From: a virus
Length of the DNA: 43,989 bases
Direction: 5' to 3' (one strand)
IMG/VR virus record: IMGVR_UViG_3300023223_000329
Coordinates: 1 to 43,989 of that record
Under the pieces are notes generated by a model. The model was not told the DNA's origin, ran no database searches, and saw only the letters and a list, made by a program, of their open reading frames with translations. The position numbers were made by a program, and so were the translations under genes. Shown here piece after piece: positions 22,427 to 30,161 of the stretch (positions are counted from its first letter, which is position 1; each line of letters opens with the position of its first letter).

Positions 22427-23101
22427 ATGTCATACGATCAAAGAACAATGCCAGTTTTAACCAATGACCCAAATGGGGCTTTTGAGGATCAGACTACTTC
22501 TGGGGCAGCTGATTTAACTCTTGATGGTGATTTGGTTTCTGGTGGTGTAGCAACCGCCGCAGCGGCTCAAATCTTTGTGATTGAGGGTTCTGGGGATAAT
22601 ACGGGGATAGACTTCACTGTCACGGGGACAGACCCCAACGGGCAGACGCATTCCCAAACTATAGATGGGGTGAATAATGCAAAGGCCAAGACAACCGTGT
22701 TCTTTGCCACTGTTACCGGAGTGTCTACTGATGGCGCCATAACAGGAAATGTGGAAGGTGGATGGGAGGCGGCAGACGGGATGGTGACGGCGGCTTATGT
22801 GGTCAATTGGCGACAATCGCCCTTCAATATGGATTTTATCTTTGAGCTTACTGCAGGCACAATGACTCTATCCGCTCAATATACAGCCGATGCTCCAGAT
22901 CCAACCTTAAAAAACGGGGCGGCTTACACCAATACCTATTCAGACGATGCCAACTGGCGAGACGTTGACGGATTAGCGGACGTAATCGCAGACGATCAAT
23001 CTAATCTAGCCTTCCCTGTAATGGCGGTGAGGTGGATTCAGACCATTGGGTCCGCTACAGGAACGGCGACAGTAACCAATATTCAAGGCCAAAACGGCTA
23101 G
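22427..23101 (+). CDS. Beta-rich virion protein (224 aa)
   Basis: The ATG at 22427 (MSYDQRTMPVLTNDPNGAFE) is chosen for TTAGGAGAGAAT upstream. Repeating Thr/Gly/Ala/Val strands with a T-G-T-D-P-N-G-Q motif (FTVTGTDPNGQTHSQTIDG) like Ig-like or jelly-roll domains; the last part RWIQTIGSATGTATVT is typical of phage fibre or head proteins. Virion component by position, function unassigned. Confidence 0.62.
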   Translation: MSYDQRTMPVLTNDPNGAFEDQTTSGAADLTLDGDLVSGGVATAAAAQIFVIEGSGDNTGIDFTVTGTDPNGQTHSQTIDGVNNAKAKTTVFFATVTGVSTDGAITGNVEGGWEAADGMVTAAYVVNWRQSPFNMDFIFELTAGTMTLSAQYTADAPDPTLKNGAAYTNTYSDDANWRDVDGLADVIADDQSNLAFPVMAVRWIQTIGSATGTATVTNIQGQNG

Positions 23102-23110
23102 GAGTTAATT

Positions 23111-23227
23111 ATGTCTAGAGTAAGACAAACAGCTCAACAAACAGCGGGCCATCAATTGCCTCAAGGAGCGAAGGTTCATGCAGGCAAAAAGGCGAGCAAG
23201 AAGAAAGGTAATCCGAAGCACACCTAA
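23111..23227 (+). CDS. Very small basic protein (38 aa)
   Basis: MSRVRQTAQQTAGHQLPQGA followed by a Lys-rich tail (KKASKKKGNPKHT). AGGAGTTAATT precedes the ATG, and its TAA shares a base with the ATG of the next gene. Net charge is strongly positive, suggesting nucleic acid or acidic-surface contact. Confidence 0.6.
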   Translation: MSRVRQTAQQTAGHQLPQGAKVHAGKKASKKKGNPKHT

Positions 23228-23487
23228 TGGCCATTATTCGTAAAGACAGATATGTAAAAGGGTCTCATAATTCTGTGAGCGATGACTCTGGTCAAAAATA
23301 CAAGCGTAAGGACATGAAGCTCGATTGGAAGAATAATTTAGTGGGTAGGGATGAATGGACCGCTAAACAACCTCAGCTAATTATCAGACCTAGAGCGGAC
23401 AAGCCAGGGATAACTGACCAGACCAGAACCGAAAACCAGACAGAGACTTTGCTTGATCCAACCTTTGACCCAACCGGTGGAGTATGA
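23227..23487 (+). CDS. Hypothetical protein before the tail accessory gene (86 aa)
   Basis: MAIIRKDRYVKGSHNSVSDD; a W-rich middle (LDWKNNLVGRDEWTAKQPQL) then a polar tail ending DPTGGV. Coupled to the next gene by ATGA. Proteins with this RKDRYVKG...SDxSG start occur beside head-tail joining genes of similar phages; the exact function is unknown. Confidence 0.62.
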   Translation: MAIIRKDRYVKGSHNSVSDDSGQKYKRKDMKLDWKNNLVGRDEWTAKQPQLIIRPRADKPGITDQTRTENQTETLLDPTFDPTGGV

Positions 23488-24812
23488 CTAGATCGAGAGT
23501 ACTAACCAAAAATGTAGGCAAGATTATCGAAGAAGCGCTTCGAGATGCCCGCATTATCCCTGTAGAACAGCCTATTCAAGGGATTGACTTTGACCGTGGG
23601 TTGGATTCTTTAAATAACGTCGCTAAACACTGGCAAACCCAAGATATTAACCTTTGGTTGAAAGAAGAGGCTGTATTACCTCTAAACGTAGGTCAGGCTA
23701 AATATTTACTCGGTCCTGATGGGGATGAGTGTGCCAACGCTGATGAATTCTTCACCACGACTTTAAATGCCAACCAGGTTGCTACCGATACCGTCATAAC
23801 AGTCACTTCCACGACTGACATGATTGCGGCCCCTAATATTTTAACTACAGACCCTACGCTTTCCACACAAGACTGGACCGCTATTAACTCAGCGACTTTA
23901 TCGGCTAGTGCCAGTGGGTTATTGATTACAAACGTGGGCGCAACGGCTGGTGGAGCAGACTTTTCCTTAGAGACGACCATAGGACAGACGTACAGGGTTA
24001 GATTTGATTACACCTTGGGTACGAGTGTCAGTTGTGTGTTTTCGGTCTTAAACGGGACCACAGTAGAGGATACGGTCACTTTATCGGCCACTACGTTAAA
24101 TAACGAACTAAAAATCACTGCGACTACGGGAACGATTACTTTCAGGGCTCAAAATACTTCTACAGTGGCTGGAGAGACTTCGACGGTAGTGAATTTAATC
24201 CAAGTAGATGAAGTCACTGGATCCAGAATAGGTTTTGAGATGGATGATGGGACTAGATTTTGGGATAACGTCCTGAATGTCGATTCTTCCACGTCTATAG
24301 ATATTGTTACCGGACTACCCAGTGCTGCGACTAGTGGGAATTCAATATTTTTCTACACCACTATTATCCCAAGACCTATGAGGCTTTTAACGACTCGATA
24401 CGCAGATTCAATTACAGGGAGTGAGCAGCCTACTAACCGATGGAGTAGACAAGAATACTTTAACCAACCGGATAAGGATTCTAGTGGAACGGTAAATCAA
24501 TGGTACTACTCTCCTTCATTAACCGAGGGTGAGTTGTTTATCTGGCAAGTCGCGGGGTCGGTGAATAACATTTTAAGATTTACTTACATAGTCCCGGCTT
24601 TTAGTTATACAGAGAACACGGACGTTTTAGAATTTCCGAGTGAGTTTTACATGCCTTTGAAATGGGCCATTGCAGCAGATATAGGGCCTTCCTACGGCGT
24701 TAAACAGGACAGACAATTGGTACTTGAGGCTAAGGCTGATCAGACCTTAGATGACGCGTTGAGCCATGATATTGAATACGATTCTATGTCAATGCAGCCG
24801 GAATTTAACTAA
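23484..24812 (+). CDS. P22 gp4-like tail accessory factor with inserted beta-sandwich (442 aa)
   Basis: gp4 of P22 plugs onto the portal and starts the tail. The N terminus (NVGKIIEEALRDARIIP then GLDSLNNVAKHWQTQDINLW) and the C-terminal part (WSRQEYFNQPDKDSSGTVNQ, WYYSPSLTEGELFIWQV, FPSEFYMPLKWAIAADIGPS) match gp4-type proteins. Residues about 120-250 form an extra domain, WTAINSATLSASASGLLITN through TTGTITFRAQNTST, like a carbohydrate-binding jelly roll, which makes the protein much longer than P22 gp4 (166 residues). Confidence 0.8.
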   Translation: MTRSRVLTKNVGKIIEEALRDARIIPVEQPIQGIDFDRGLDSLNNVAKHWQTQDINLWLKEEAVLPLNVGQAKYLLGPDGDECANADEFFTTTLNANQVATDTVITVTSTTDMIAAPNILTTDPTLSTQDWTAINSATLSASASGLLITNVGATAGGADFSLETTIGQTYRVRFDYTLGTSVSCVFSVLNGTTVEDTVTLSATTLNNELKITATTGTITFRAQNTSTVAGETSTVVNLIQVDEVTGSRIGFEMDDGTRFWDNVLNVDSSTSIDIVTGLPSAATSGNSIFFYTTIIPRPMRLLTTRYADSITGSEQPTNRWSRQEYFNQPDKDSSGTVNQWYYSPSLTEGELFIWQVAGSVNNILRFTYIVPAFSYTENTDVLEFPSEFYMPLKWAIAADIGPSYGVKQDRQLVLEAKADQTLDDALSHDIEYDSMSMQPEFN

Positions 24813-26305
24813 TGGCTACTTTACCCATAGGAGGGCGATTTTGGCAGTCTGAAAGCTTACCTGTTTCAGCGCAGGAATGTGTAAACCTGTATGTGAATAA
24901 GCCTCAGACTACGGCAGTGACGGTAGAGAATTTATTTATCACCCCGGGGATTCCTGAAATTACAACTGCAGGCACGAATGTAAGCAATCGAGGCGGCCAT
25001 GTATTTCAAGGCATTCCTTATGTTGTGAATGGAAATGATCTTTATCGGATTAACAGAAGTATCGATGCTTTTGGGGTGGCGAGTTACACAACAACTAAGG
25101 TCAATGGCGCGGTGAGTATTCCAGGGGATGAGCGGGTTATTATTGCGGATAACGGAAAAGAAGGGGGGCAGATGTGCATTGTGGTCCCTGAGAGTACGAC
25201 TAAATTCAATGCCTTTATCTTCACTCTCTTGCCAGATACTTTGGTTGCGATTTCGGATGTAGACTTTAACGGACCTGTTTCGAGTGTGAATTATATAGAT
25301 GGGTTTTTTCTATTCACCAAACAGGAGACTCAAGAAATTTTTATCTCTGTATTGAGGAATGGATTGTCTTATATAGCCACTGACAACACAGATGCCGAAG
25401 CAGACCCGGACAATGTGGTAGCCGCGTCTATTTTAAACAACGAACCTCAAGTATTCGGGACGCAGACATTACAGCCTTTTCAGAATATCCCTGCAGGTGC
25501 GGCGTTTCCTTTTCAGAGTGTTCAGGGAGGAATTCAGCAAAAGGGACTGGATAGTAAGTTCGCTATAGCGAGAATTAGTGACGCCAAAGGAAGAGAGAGC
25601 TTAGTTTTCTTAGGGTCGGGAGAGGGCGAGACGCCTTCGGTCTGGATAACGGAAGGAGGCGCACCGGTTAAGCTTTCCACCACGCCTATCGATAATCAGA
25701 TAGCGATGTATTCAGATACCACGATTTCGAATTGTTTCACGTGGAGCTATAAGCAGTCGGGCGCGCAGTTTGTTGGCTTTCACTTCCCTGATGAGGAGAC
25801 GTTTGTGTATGACTTCACCTCTGGAGAGTGGGCCACAAGAGAGTCTTTGGATGGATTAGATGCGATTATTCCTTACCGCGTGTCTTCAATCATGGACGCT
25901 TACGGGGTTTTGCTAGTGGGGGATTTAATCTCTACAAAAATAGGGATTTTAGACAGGGAAGTTTTTACTGAATTTGGCGAGACTATTCGGAGACGGTTTG
26001 TCACTCCTCAACTCGATAATGAAGGACAGCCTTTTAATATTGACGCCCTTGAATTGTGGGGAGATGAAGGAATAGGACTTACTACCGGTCAGGGTTCAAA
26101 CCCTACAGTCTTGATGAGCTTTTCCACCAATGGCGGGAGGTCTTTTTCAAACACGATGGCACGAAGCTTTGGAAAGATTGGAGAATTCACGAATAGAACT
26201 ATCTGGAATTCATTAGGAAGGGTTTCAAGAGAAATCTGCTTTAAGTTTGAAGTTTCGGATCCAGTAAGATGGGGATTCGCTAAAGTGGAGGCTCAAATTG
26301 AATGA
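24812..26305 (+). CDS. P22 gp10-like packaged-DNA stabilisation / tail protein (497 aa)
   Basis: Attaches below gp4 and closes the tail. It opens with LPIGGRFWQSESLPVSAQEC and VNLYVNKPQ, then a series of about 40-residue beta blades, and has the ISNCFTWSYKQSGAQFVGFH and FVYDFTSGEWATRES motifs of the gp10/phage-stabilisation family. Length is close to P22 gp10 (472). Starts in TAATG with the gp4-like gene; ends in ATGA. Confidence 0.85.
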   Translation: MATLPIGGRFWQSESLPVSAQECVNLYVNKPQTTAVTVENLFITPGIPEITTAGTNVSNRGGHVFQGIPYVVNGNDLYRINRSIDAFGVASYTTTKVNGAVSIPGDERVIIADNGKEGGQMCIVVPESTTKFNAFIFTLLPDTLVAISDVDFNGPVSSVNYIDGFFLFTKQETQEIFISVLRNGLSYIATDNTDAEADPDNVVAASILNNEPQVFGTQTLQPFQNIPAGAAFPFQSVQGGIQQKGLDSKFAIARISDAKGRESLVFLGSGEGETPSVWITEGGAPVKLSTTPIDNQIAMYSDTTISNCFTWSYKQSGAQFVGFHFPDEETFVYDFTSGEWATRESLDGLDAIIPYRVSSIMDAYGVLLVGDLISTKIGILDREVFTEFGETIRRRFVTPQLDNEGQPFNIDALELWGDEGIGLTTGQGSNPTVLMSFSTNGGRSFSNTMARSFGKIGEFTNRTIWNSLGRVSREICFKFEVSDPVRWGFAKVEAQIE

Positions 26306-26559
26306 TTAAGCAATTTCCCTTAAATCAAAGATTCATTGACGAAAATGGTAGAATACTCCCAGGAAGGGCTTACGACCTCCTACGACAGCTTATACAGCTA
26401 GATATACTTGAAGGGTCAGGGTCGCCTGAATTGGTCGTAGAGGCCACTACAAGACGTCTCTATATGGATACGGCAGGAACGGCAGGAAATATACTTTACA
26501 TCAAGAGAGATGCCGATGATGGCTCTGGTGATAGAACGGGCGGTTGGATACTTGTATGA
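26302..26559 (+). CDS. Small tail-region protein (85 aa)
   Basis: MIKQFPLNQRFIDENGRILP, helical start and a beta C-terminal half (LVVEATTRRLYMDTAGTAGN then GGWILV). The second half resembles the G/D-rich N-terminal cap of phage tail fibres. Overlapped with neighbours on both sides by four bases. Function not assigned. Confidence 0.6.
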   Translation: MIKQFPLNQRFIDENGRILPGRAYDLLRQLIQLDILEGSGSPELVVEATTRRLYMDTAGTAGNILYIKRDADDGSGDRTGGWILV

Positions 26560-27002
26560 ACATACGACTAGCACAATCAGGCGATAAAGAAAGAGTTCTG
26601 GAGATGGCGCAGAATTTCTATTCTGTTTCAGGTTATGAGGAGCATATTCCTTTTGACCGGGAGACCTGTGCAGACTTGTTTGACACATCAATGAGTATGG
26701 GGCTTTGTTCGGTGGCTGAAGATCATGAGATTGTAGGCTTTGTGTTAGGTATAGCAGCGCCGGCCTTGATGAATAAGAATTATTTAATGGGTTGTGAATT
26801 GGCGTGGTGGGTAGAACCGGCTTATAGAGGGCATGTAGGGATTGATTTATTAAAACAAATTGAAGATTCGGCCCGAAAATTAGGCTTGAGAATGTGGTCG
26901 ATGGTTGCTTTAGAAACTCAAAACCCAGAAATGGTAGAGAAGATTTACCTAGATTCCGGTTATACGAAAACCGAGAGAACTTATACAATGAGGTTGCACT
27001 AA
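26556..27002 (+). CDS. GNAT-family N-acetyltransferase (148 aa)
   Basis: Transfers acetyl from acetyl-CoA to an unknown acceptor. It starts MNIRLAQSGDKERVLEMAQN; beta4 is CELAWWVEPAYRGHVGIDLL, where PAYRGHVGI is a variant of the acetyl-CoA pyrophosphate-binding RxxGxG/A loop, followed by a helix and the C-terminal YLDSGYTKTERTYT, typical of GNAT strand-helix ends. The gene lies within the tail/ejection gene cluster and is coupled on both sides, so it is expressed late with virion proteins. Confidence 0.85.
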   Translation: MNIRLAQSGDKERVLEMAQNFYSVSGYEEHIPFDRETCADLFDTSMSMGLCSVAEDHEIVGFVLGIAAPALMNKNYLMGCELAWWVEPAYRGHVGIDLLKQIEDSARKLGLRMWSMVALETQNPEMVEKIYLDSGYTKTERTYTMRLH

Positions 27003-27538
27003 TGGCCGTCACAACAGCAGCAGCATTATTAGCAGCGGGTACTGCGGGTCTGGGTGTCGCAGCGGCCCGTCAAGACCGCAAGTCAGCTGAGAAATCAGTA
27101 GAATCTGCAGAACGCCAGAGAGATGAATCTCAAGCCTTTATTGAGAAATCAATCAAACAGGCTCGGGGTGATTTGTTTAAATTATTCCCTTCGGCTCAAG
27201 AATCTGCAGCGACTGGATTACAAGCAGGATTGGATGTGTTCGGTCAGACTGTTCCTCAACAATTACAAGCTTTTCAAGGTGGTAATGTAGCGGCTCAACA
27301 GCAGTTAATTCAAGGTCTTCAGCCTCAACGAGCGGCTATATTGGGCCAAGAGGTTAACTTCGACCCACAGGCTACGCAATTAGGACTGCCTGAGTTTGAT
27401 TTTAATACTCCACAGTTTGGAAGTATTGGCGAATTAGGGTTGCAGGGTGGCGCACCACAAGACCAGTTACAGGGACTTGATCCACAATTAGTACAACAAC
27501 TAATCGCTGAGTTTCAGGCATCACAGGGGGTTGCGTAA
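27002..27538 (+). CDS. Probable small ejection/internal virion protein (178 aa)
   Basis: The start at 27002 (TAATG overlap) gives MAVTTAAALLAAGTAGLGVA, a hydrophobic Ala/Gly N terminus, then a charged helix (QDRKSAEKSVESAERQRDES) and a Gln/Pro/Leu-rich C terminus. The composition and position before two more Ala/Gln-rich genes are like the P22 gp7/gp20/gp16 set, whose N termini are hydrophobic. Role in DNA delivery is inferred. Confidence 0.65.
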   Translation: MAVTTAAALLAAGTAGLGVAAARQDRKSAEKSVESAERQRDESQAFIEKSIKQARGDLFKLFPSAQESAATGLQAGLDVFGQTVPQQLQAFQGGNVAAQQQLIQGLQPQRAAILGQEVNFDPQATQLGLPEFDFNTPQFGSIGELGLQGGAPQDQLQGLDPQLVQQLIAEFQASQGVA

Positions 27539-28896
27539 TGGTTGACATCGTACTTAGCGGGACGTCGGGACTTAACGCTCCTCTTGTAGGGCCGCAATTA
27601 TCTGATCTGGCACCACAGATAGGATTCCAAGGGCAGTTCGGCGGATTTACTCCAAACGATCCCGGACCAGCTCCAAGCGCCCAACCATTTGGCCTATCTG
27701 GGGCTGAGGACATTCTGGGCCGTGGTGCCTTAACTGGATTAGACCTTTTATCCCAAACACAACAATTAGGCGCGCAACGGTTTGACGCAGGTATTGGCGC
27801 TTTACAACAGGGCGCACAACAAGCACAGGCGCGTACTGGAGTTACATTAGACCAGCTTGGTAATATTATAGACCCAGCACTACTAAGACTCGCAACGGCA
27901 GGTGGTCAAGGACAGGCTGCGCTTACGGCGGGTCAACAACAAGTGGGTGGAATTATTGGCCAGGGCATTGAGGGTCTTGCCCCTGTCAGTGAGTTTACCG
28001 CACCCGGACAGCAGGCTAATCAACTGCAAGCGGCTTTAAGTGGCGCATTAGGTCCAGAAGCACAGGCACTGGCTTTCCAGAATTTCCAACAAGACCCGGG
28101 CACTCAGTTTTTACGAGAGCAGGGCGAAAGAAGTATTTTAAGAGGCGCTGCTGCTACAGGTGGTTTGGGTGGTGGGAATGTTCAAAGAGAATTAACCCAA
28201 TTTGGACAGGGTTTGGCTTTACAGGATTTGACAAGAAGGCAGCAACAACTTGGAGAGCTTGCGGGTAGGGGTTTAGGAGCCGCTGGAACTGCAGCAGGAC
28301 TACAGGCCCAATTAAGAGGGCAGCAAGCAGGGTTGGCTGGACAATTCGCTCAAGCGCAGAGCAGGATACCTCTTGACGTAGCGTCTCAACAAGCCGCGTT
28401 ATCAGGTCAGCAAGCGGGATTAACGAGTCAATTAGGCCAGTTTGCTGCAGGTATTCCTTTTGAGGCGGGTGCTAGAGAGGCGACTGCTAGACAACAGCAA
28501 GCCGGTTTAGAGACTGGCTTAGGTACAGCGGCGGCTGGGATTCCATTAGGAATAGCGGGTCAAATAGGGCAATTAAGAACACGAGCGGGCGAAGCGATAG
28601 CGGGTCAAATAGGCGGAACTTCTTCTGCATTGGCTGATTTGGCTACTCAACAAGGTGCGGGGATTTCAGATATTACCGGCGCGGGTGCGGCGAATATAAG
28701 TAATCTAATCCAAAGTGCCACGGCAGGTGATGTGAATGCGCGTCTACAGTTGGGTGCGCTATTGGCTAATTTAGCCTCACAACAAGGTTCTCAAATCTCT
28801 GGATTACCCATTATTCCGGGTGCGACCACGAATACCTTGCAACAGTTAGGGCAATTGGCTTCTGGTACTGGGGCTTTACTTGAGGGTTTACAATAA
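27538..28896 (+). CDS. Gln/Ala/Gly-rich probable ejection protein with tandem repeats (452 aa)
   Basis: Extremely rich in Gln, Ala, Gly and Leu. Residues 261-347 are three consecutive 29-residue repeats, each QQAGL ... GIP-hydrophobic. The N terminus (MVDIVLSGTSGLNAPLVGPQ) is non-polar, and the rest is predicted long helices with Gly breaks. Such low-complexity helical proteins in this position are typical of podovirus DNA-ejection or internal core proteins. Both ends overlap neighbours by one base. Confidence 0.7.
   Translation: MVDIVLSGTSGLNAPLVGPQLSDLAPQIGFQGQFGGFTPNDPGPAPSAQPFGLSGAEDILGRGALTGLDLLSQTQQLGAQRFDAGIGALQQGAQQAQARTGVTLDQLGNIIDPALLRLATAGGQGQAALTAGQQQVGGIIGQGIEGLAPVSEFTAPGQQANQLQAALSGALGPEAQALAFQNFQQDPGTQFLREQGERSILRGAAATGGLGGGNVQRELTQFGQGLALQDLTRRQQQLGELAGRGLGAAGTAAGLQAQLRGQQAGLAGQFAQAQSRIPLDVASQQAALSGQQAGLTSQLGQFAAGIPFEAGAREATARQQQAGLETGLGTAAAGIPLGIAGQIGQLRTRAGEAIAGQIGGTSSALADLATQQGAGISDITGAGAANISNLIQSATAGDVNARLQLGALLANLASQQGSQISGLPIIPGATTNTLQQLGQLASGTGALLEGLQ
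28318..28578 (+). repeat. Three tandem 87-base coding repeats
   Basis: Codons for residues 261-289, 290-318 and 319-347 of the ejection-like protein. The repeats share Q-Q-A-G-L at positions 2-6 and I-P near positions 17-18. Nucleotide identity has decayed, so the duplication is old or selected at protein level. Confidence 0.6.
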
Positions 28897-30161
28897 TGGC
28901 TAACGGACCAACAAGAGCGCAACAGATTGGATTAAGTCTTCAGGGTTTTGGCGCTGGGATACAGGGTAATTTGCCTCAATTTCAACAAGCTCAGAATCAG
29001 AGGGCGCAATTTCAGGCTCAAGAGCAGGAAAGACAACGGGTAGCAGAGACAGAGCGTCAAAAAACTGTCTTTTTGGATGCTGATGCGGGCTTGAAACTGT
29101 TGAATGATGGGAATTTCGACGGATTGTTGGCGCTTGGCATGAATCGATTACAGTCTTTACAAGGATTCCCCGGTGCCGACCCTTCAGATACTCAACGATT
29201 AACTCAATTGGCTGTTGCTGCTAAAAACGGCAGTGAAGAAGCGGAAGAATTATTAAGGAGTGAGCTTGAGACAGCTGTGAGTACGGGGAAGGCTTTGGGG
29301 ATTCTACAAGAGCCTGAATTGATTAAACTGGGTAAGGGTGATCGATTAATTGACCCTGTGACTAATGAAGAGATTGTAGGTCCGGTAACAGAAGACCCCA
29401 ATTTAGGTATTGTTCAAGCTTTCCCTGTAGGTGAGGAAGCTATCACGCTATTAACTGATGATAAAGGTAACTTCTTTGATACTCAGGGCAATCCCGTGGA
29501 AGTGGCACCTACTACTCGTATTATTGAGGGTTCTAGTCTTACAGGTGGTGCTGATGAATTGGGAATTACTAACAGTGAAGCGATTAAACTGAGAGATGCA
29601 GAAGTATCCACTAAAACGTTTATTTCCTCTGTAGGTGATGCGCTTAATATACTTCAAGAAACTCCAGATATTAATACTTTTATCGGCGGTGCAGCTGCGA
29701 TTGTCAACAACTTACAACAAGAAGCTAGAGCTATTGGCAGAAGCTTAGGGGTAGATATTGATGAAAGTCTATTAGACCCATCAACTCACTCTAGTACATT
29801 TGACGAACTGGGCATTCAGAACCAGAGAATGCGCTCTTTGATCAACGCCTTAGCTTTTCAGGCAGCAGCAGCGAGTGGGCAAACTGGACGTAGTGTTTCA
29901 GATAGGGACGTCACCCGATTCATCCGAGAAATAGGTGCAGACGCAGCTGACCCTAGAGCATTTGCAAGAGTACTTCGGGATGTGGCAGATAGGAGTGCTA
30001 GAAACTTTTTGATTAACTTTGAAACCAGAACAGGCGGAGAGTTTGAATCTAGCTTAGGTTTAGATCAATTACCTGCTTTTGGTCCTAGTGGTTTGACTGA
30101 GGATACGACTTTAGGTGATTTATCCGATGATCAATTGCTACAGAGGATTAGGGGGCAGTAA
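28896..30161 (+). CDS. Probable DNA-ejection protein (421 aa)
   Basis: Begins MANGPTRAQQIGLSLQGFGA, an amphipathic Gln/Phe-rich stretch, followed by a charged coiled-coil (QFQAQEQERQRVAETERQKT), then alpha/beta segments. The region FLDADAGLKLLNDGNFDGLL and the later ASGQTGRSVSDRDVTRFIRE recur in internal virion proteins of short-tailed phages. Coupled by ATAATGG overlaps. Role in forming the DNA channel is inferred. Confidence 0.68.
   Translation: MANGPTRAQQIGLSLQGFGAGIQGNLPQFQQAQNQRAQFQAQEQERQRVAETERQKTVFLDADAGLKLLNDGNFDGLLALGMNRLQSLQGFPGADPSDTQRLTQLAVAAKNGSEEAEELLRSELETAVSTGKALGILQEPELIKLGKGDRLIDPVTNEEIVGPVTEDPNLGIVQAFPVGEEAITLLTDDKGNFFDTQGNPVEVAPTTRIIEGSSLTGGADELGITNSEAIKLRDAEVSTKTFISSVGDALNILQETPDINTFIGGAAAIVNNLQQEARAIGRSLGVDIDESLLDPSTHSSTFDELGIQNQRMRSLINALAFQAAAASGQTGRSVSDRDVTRFIREIGADAADPRAFARVLRDVADRSARNFLINFETRTGGEFESSLGLDQLPAFGPSGLTEDTTLGDLSDDQLLQRIRGQ

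Noticed and set aside
26416-27012. A 198-codon minus-strand frame opposite the acetyltransferase
   Set aside because: The plus strand encodes a recognisable GNAT protein coupled to its neighbours; the antisense product is low quality and lacks a ribosome site.
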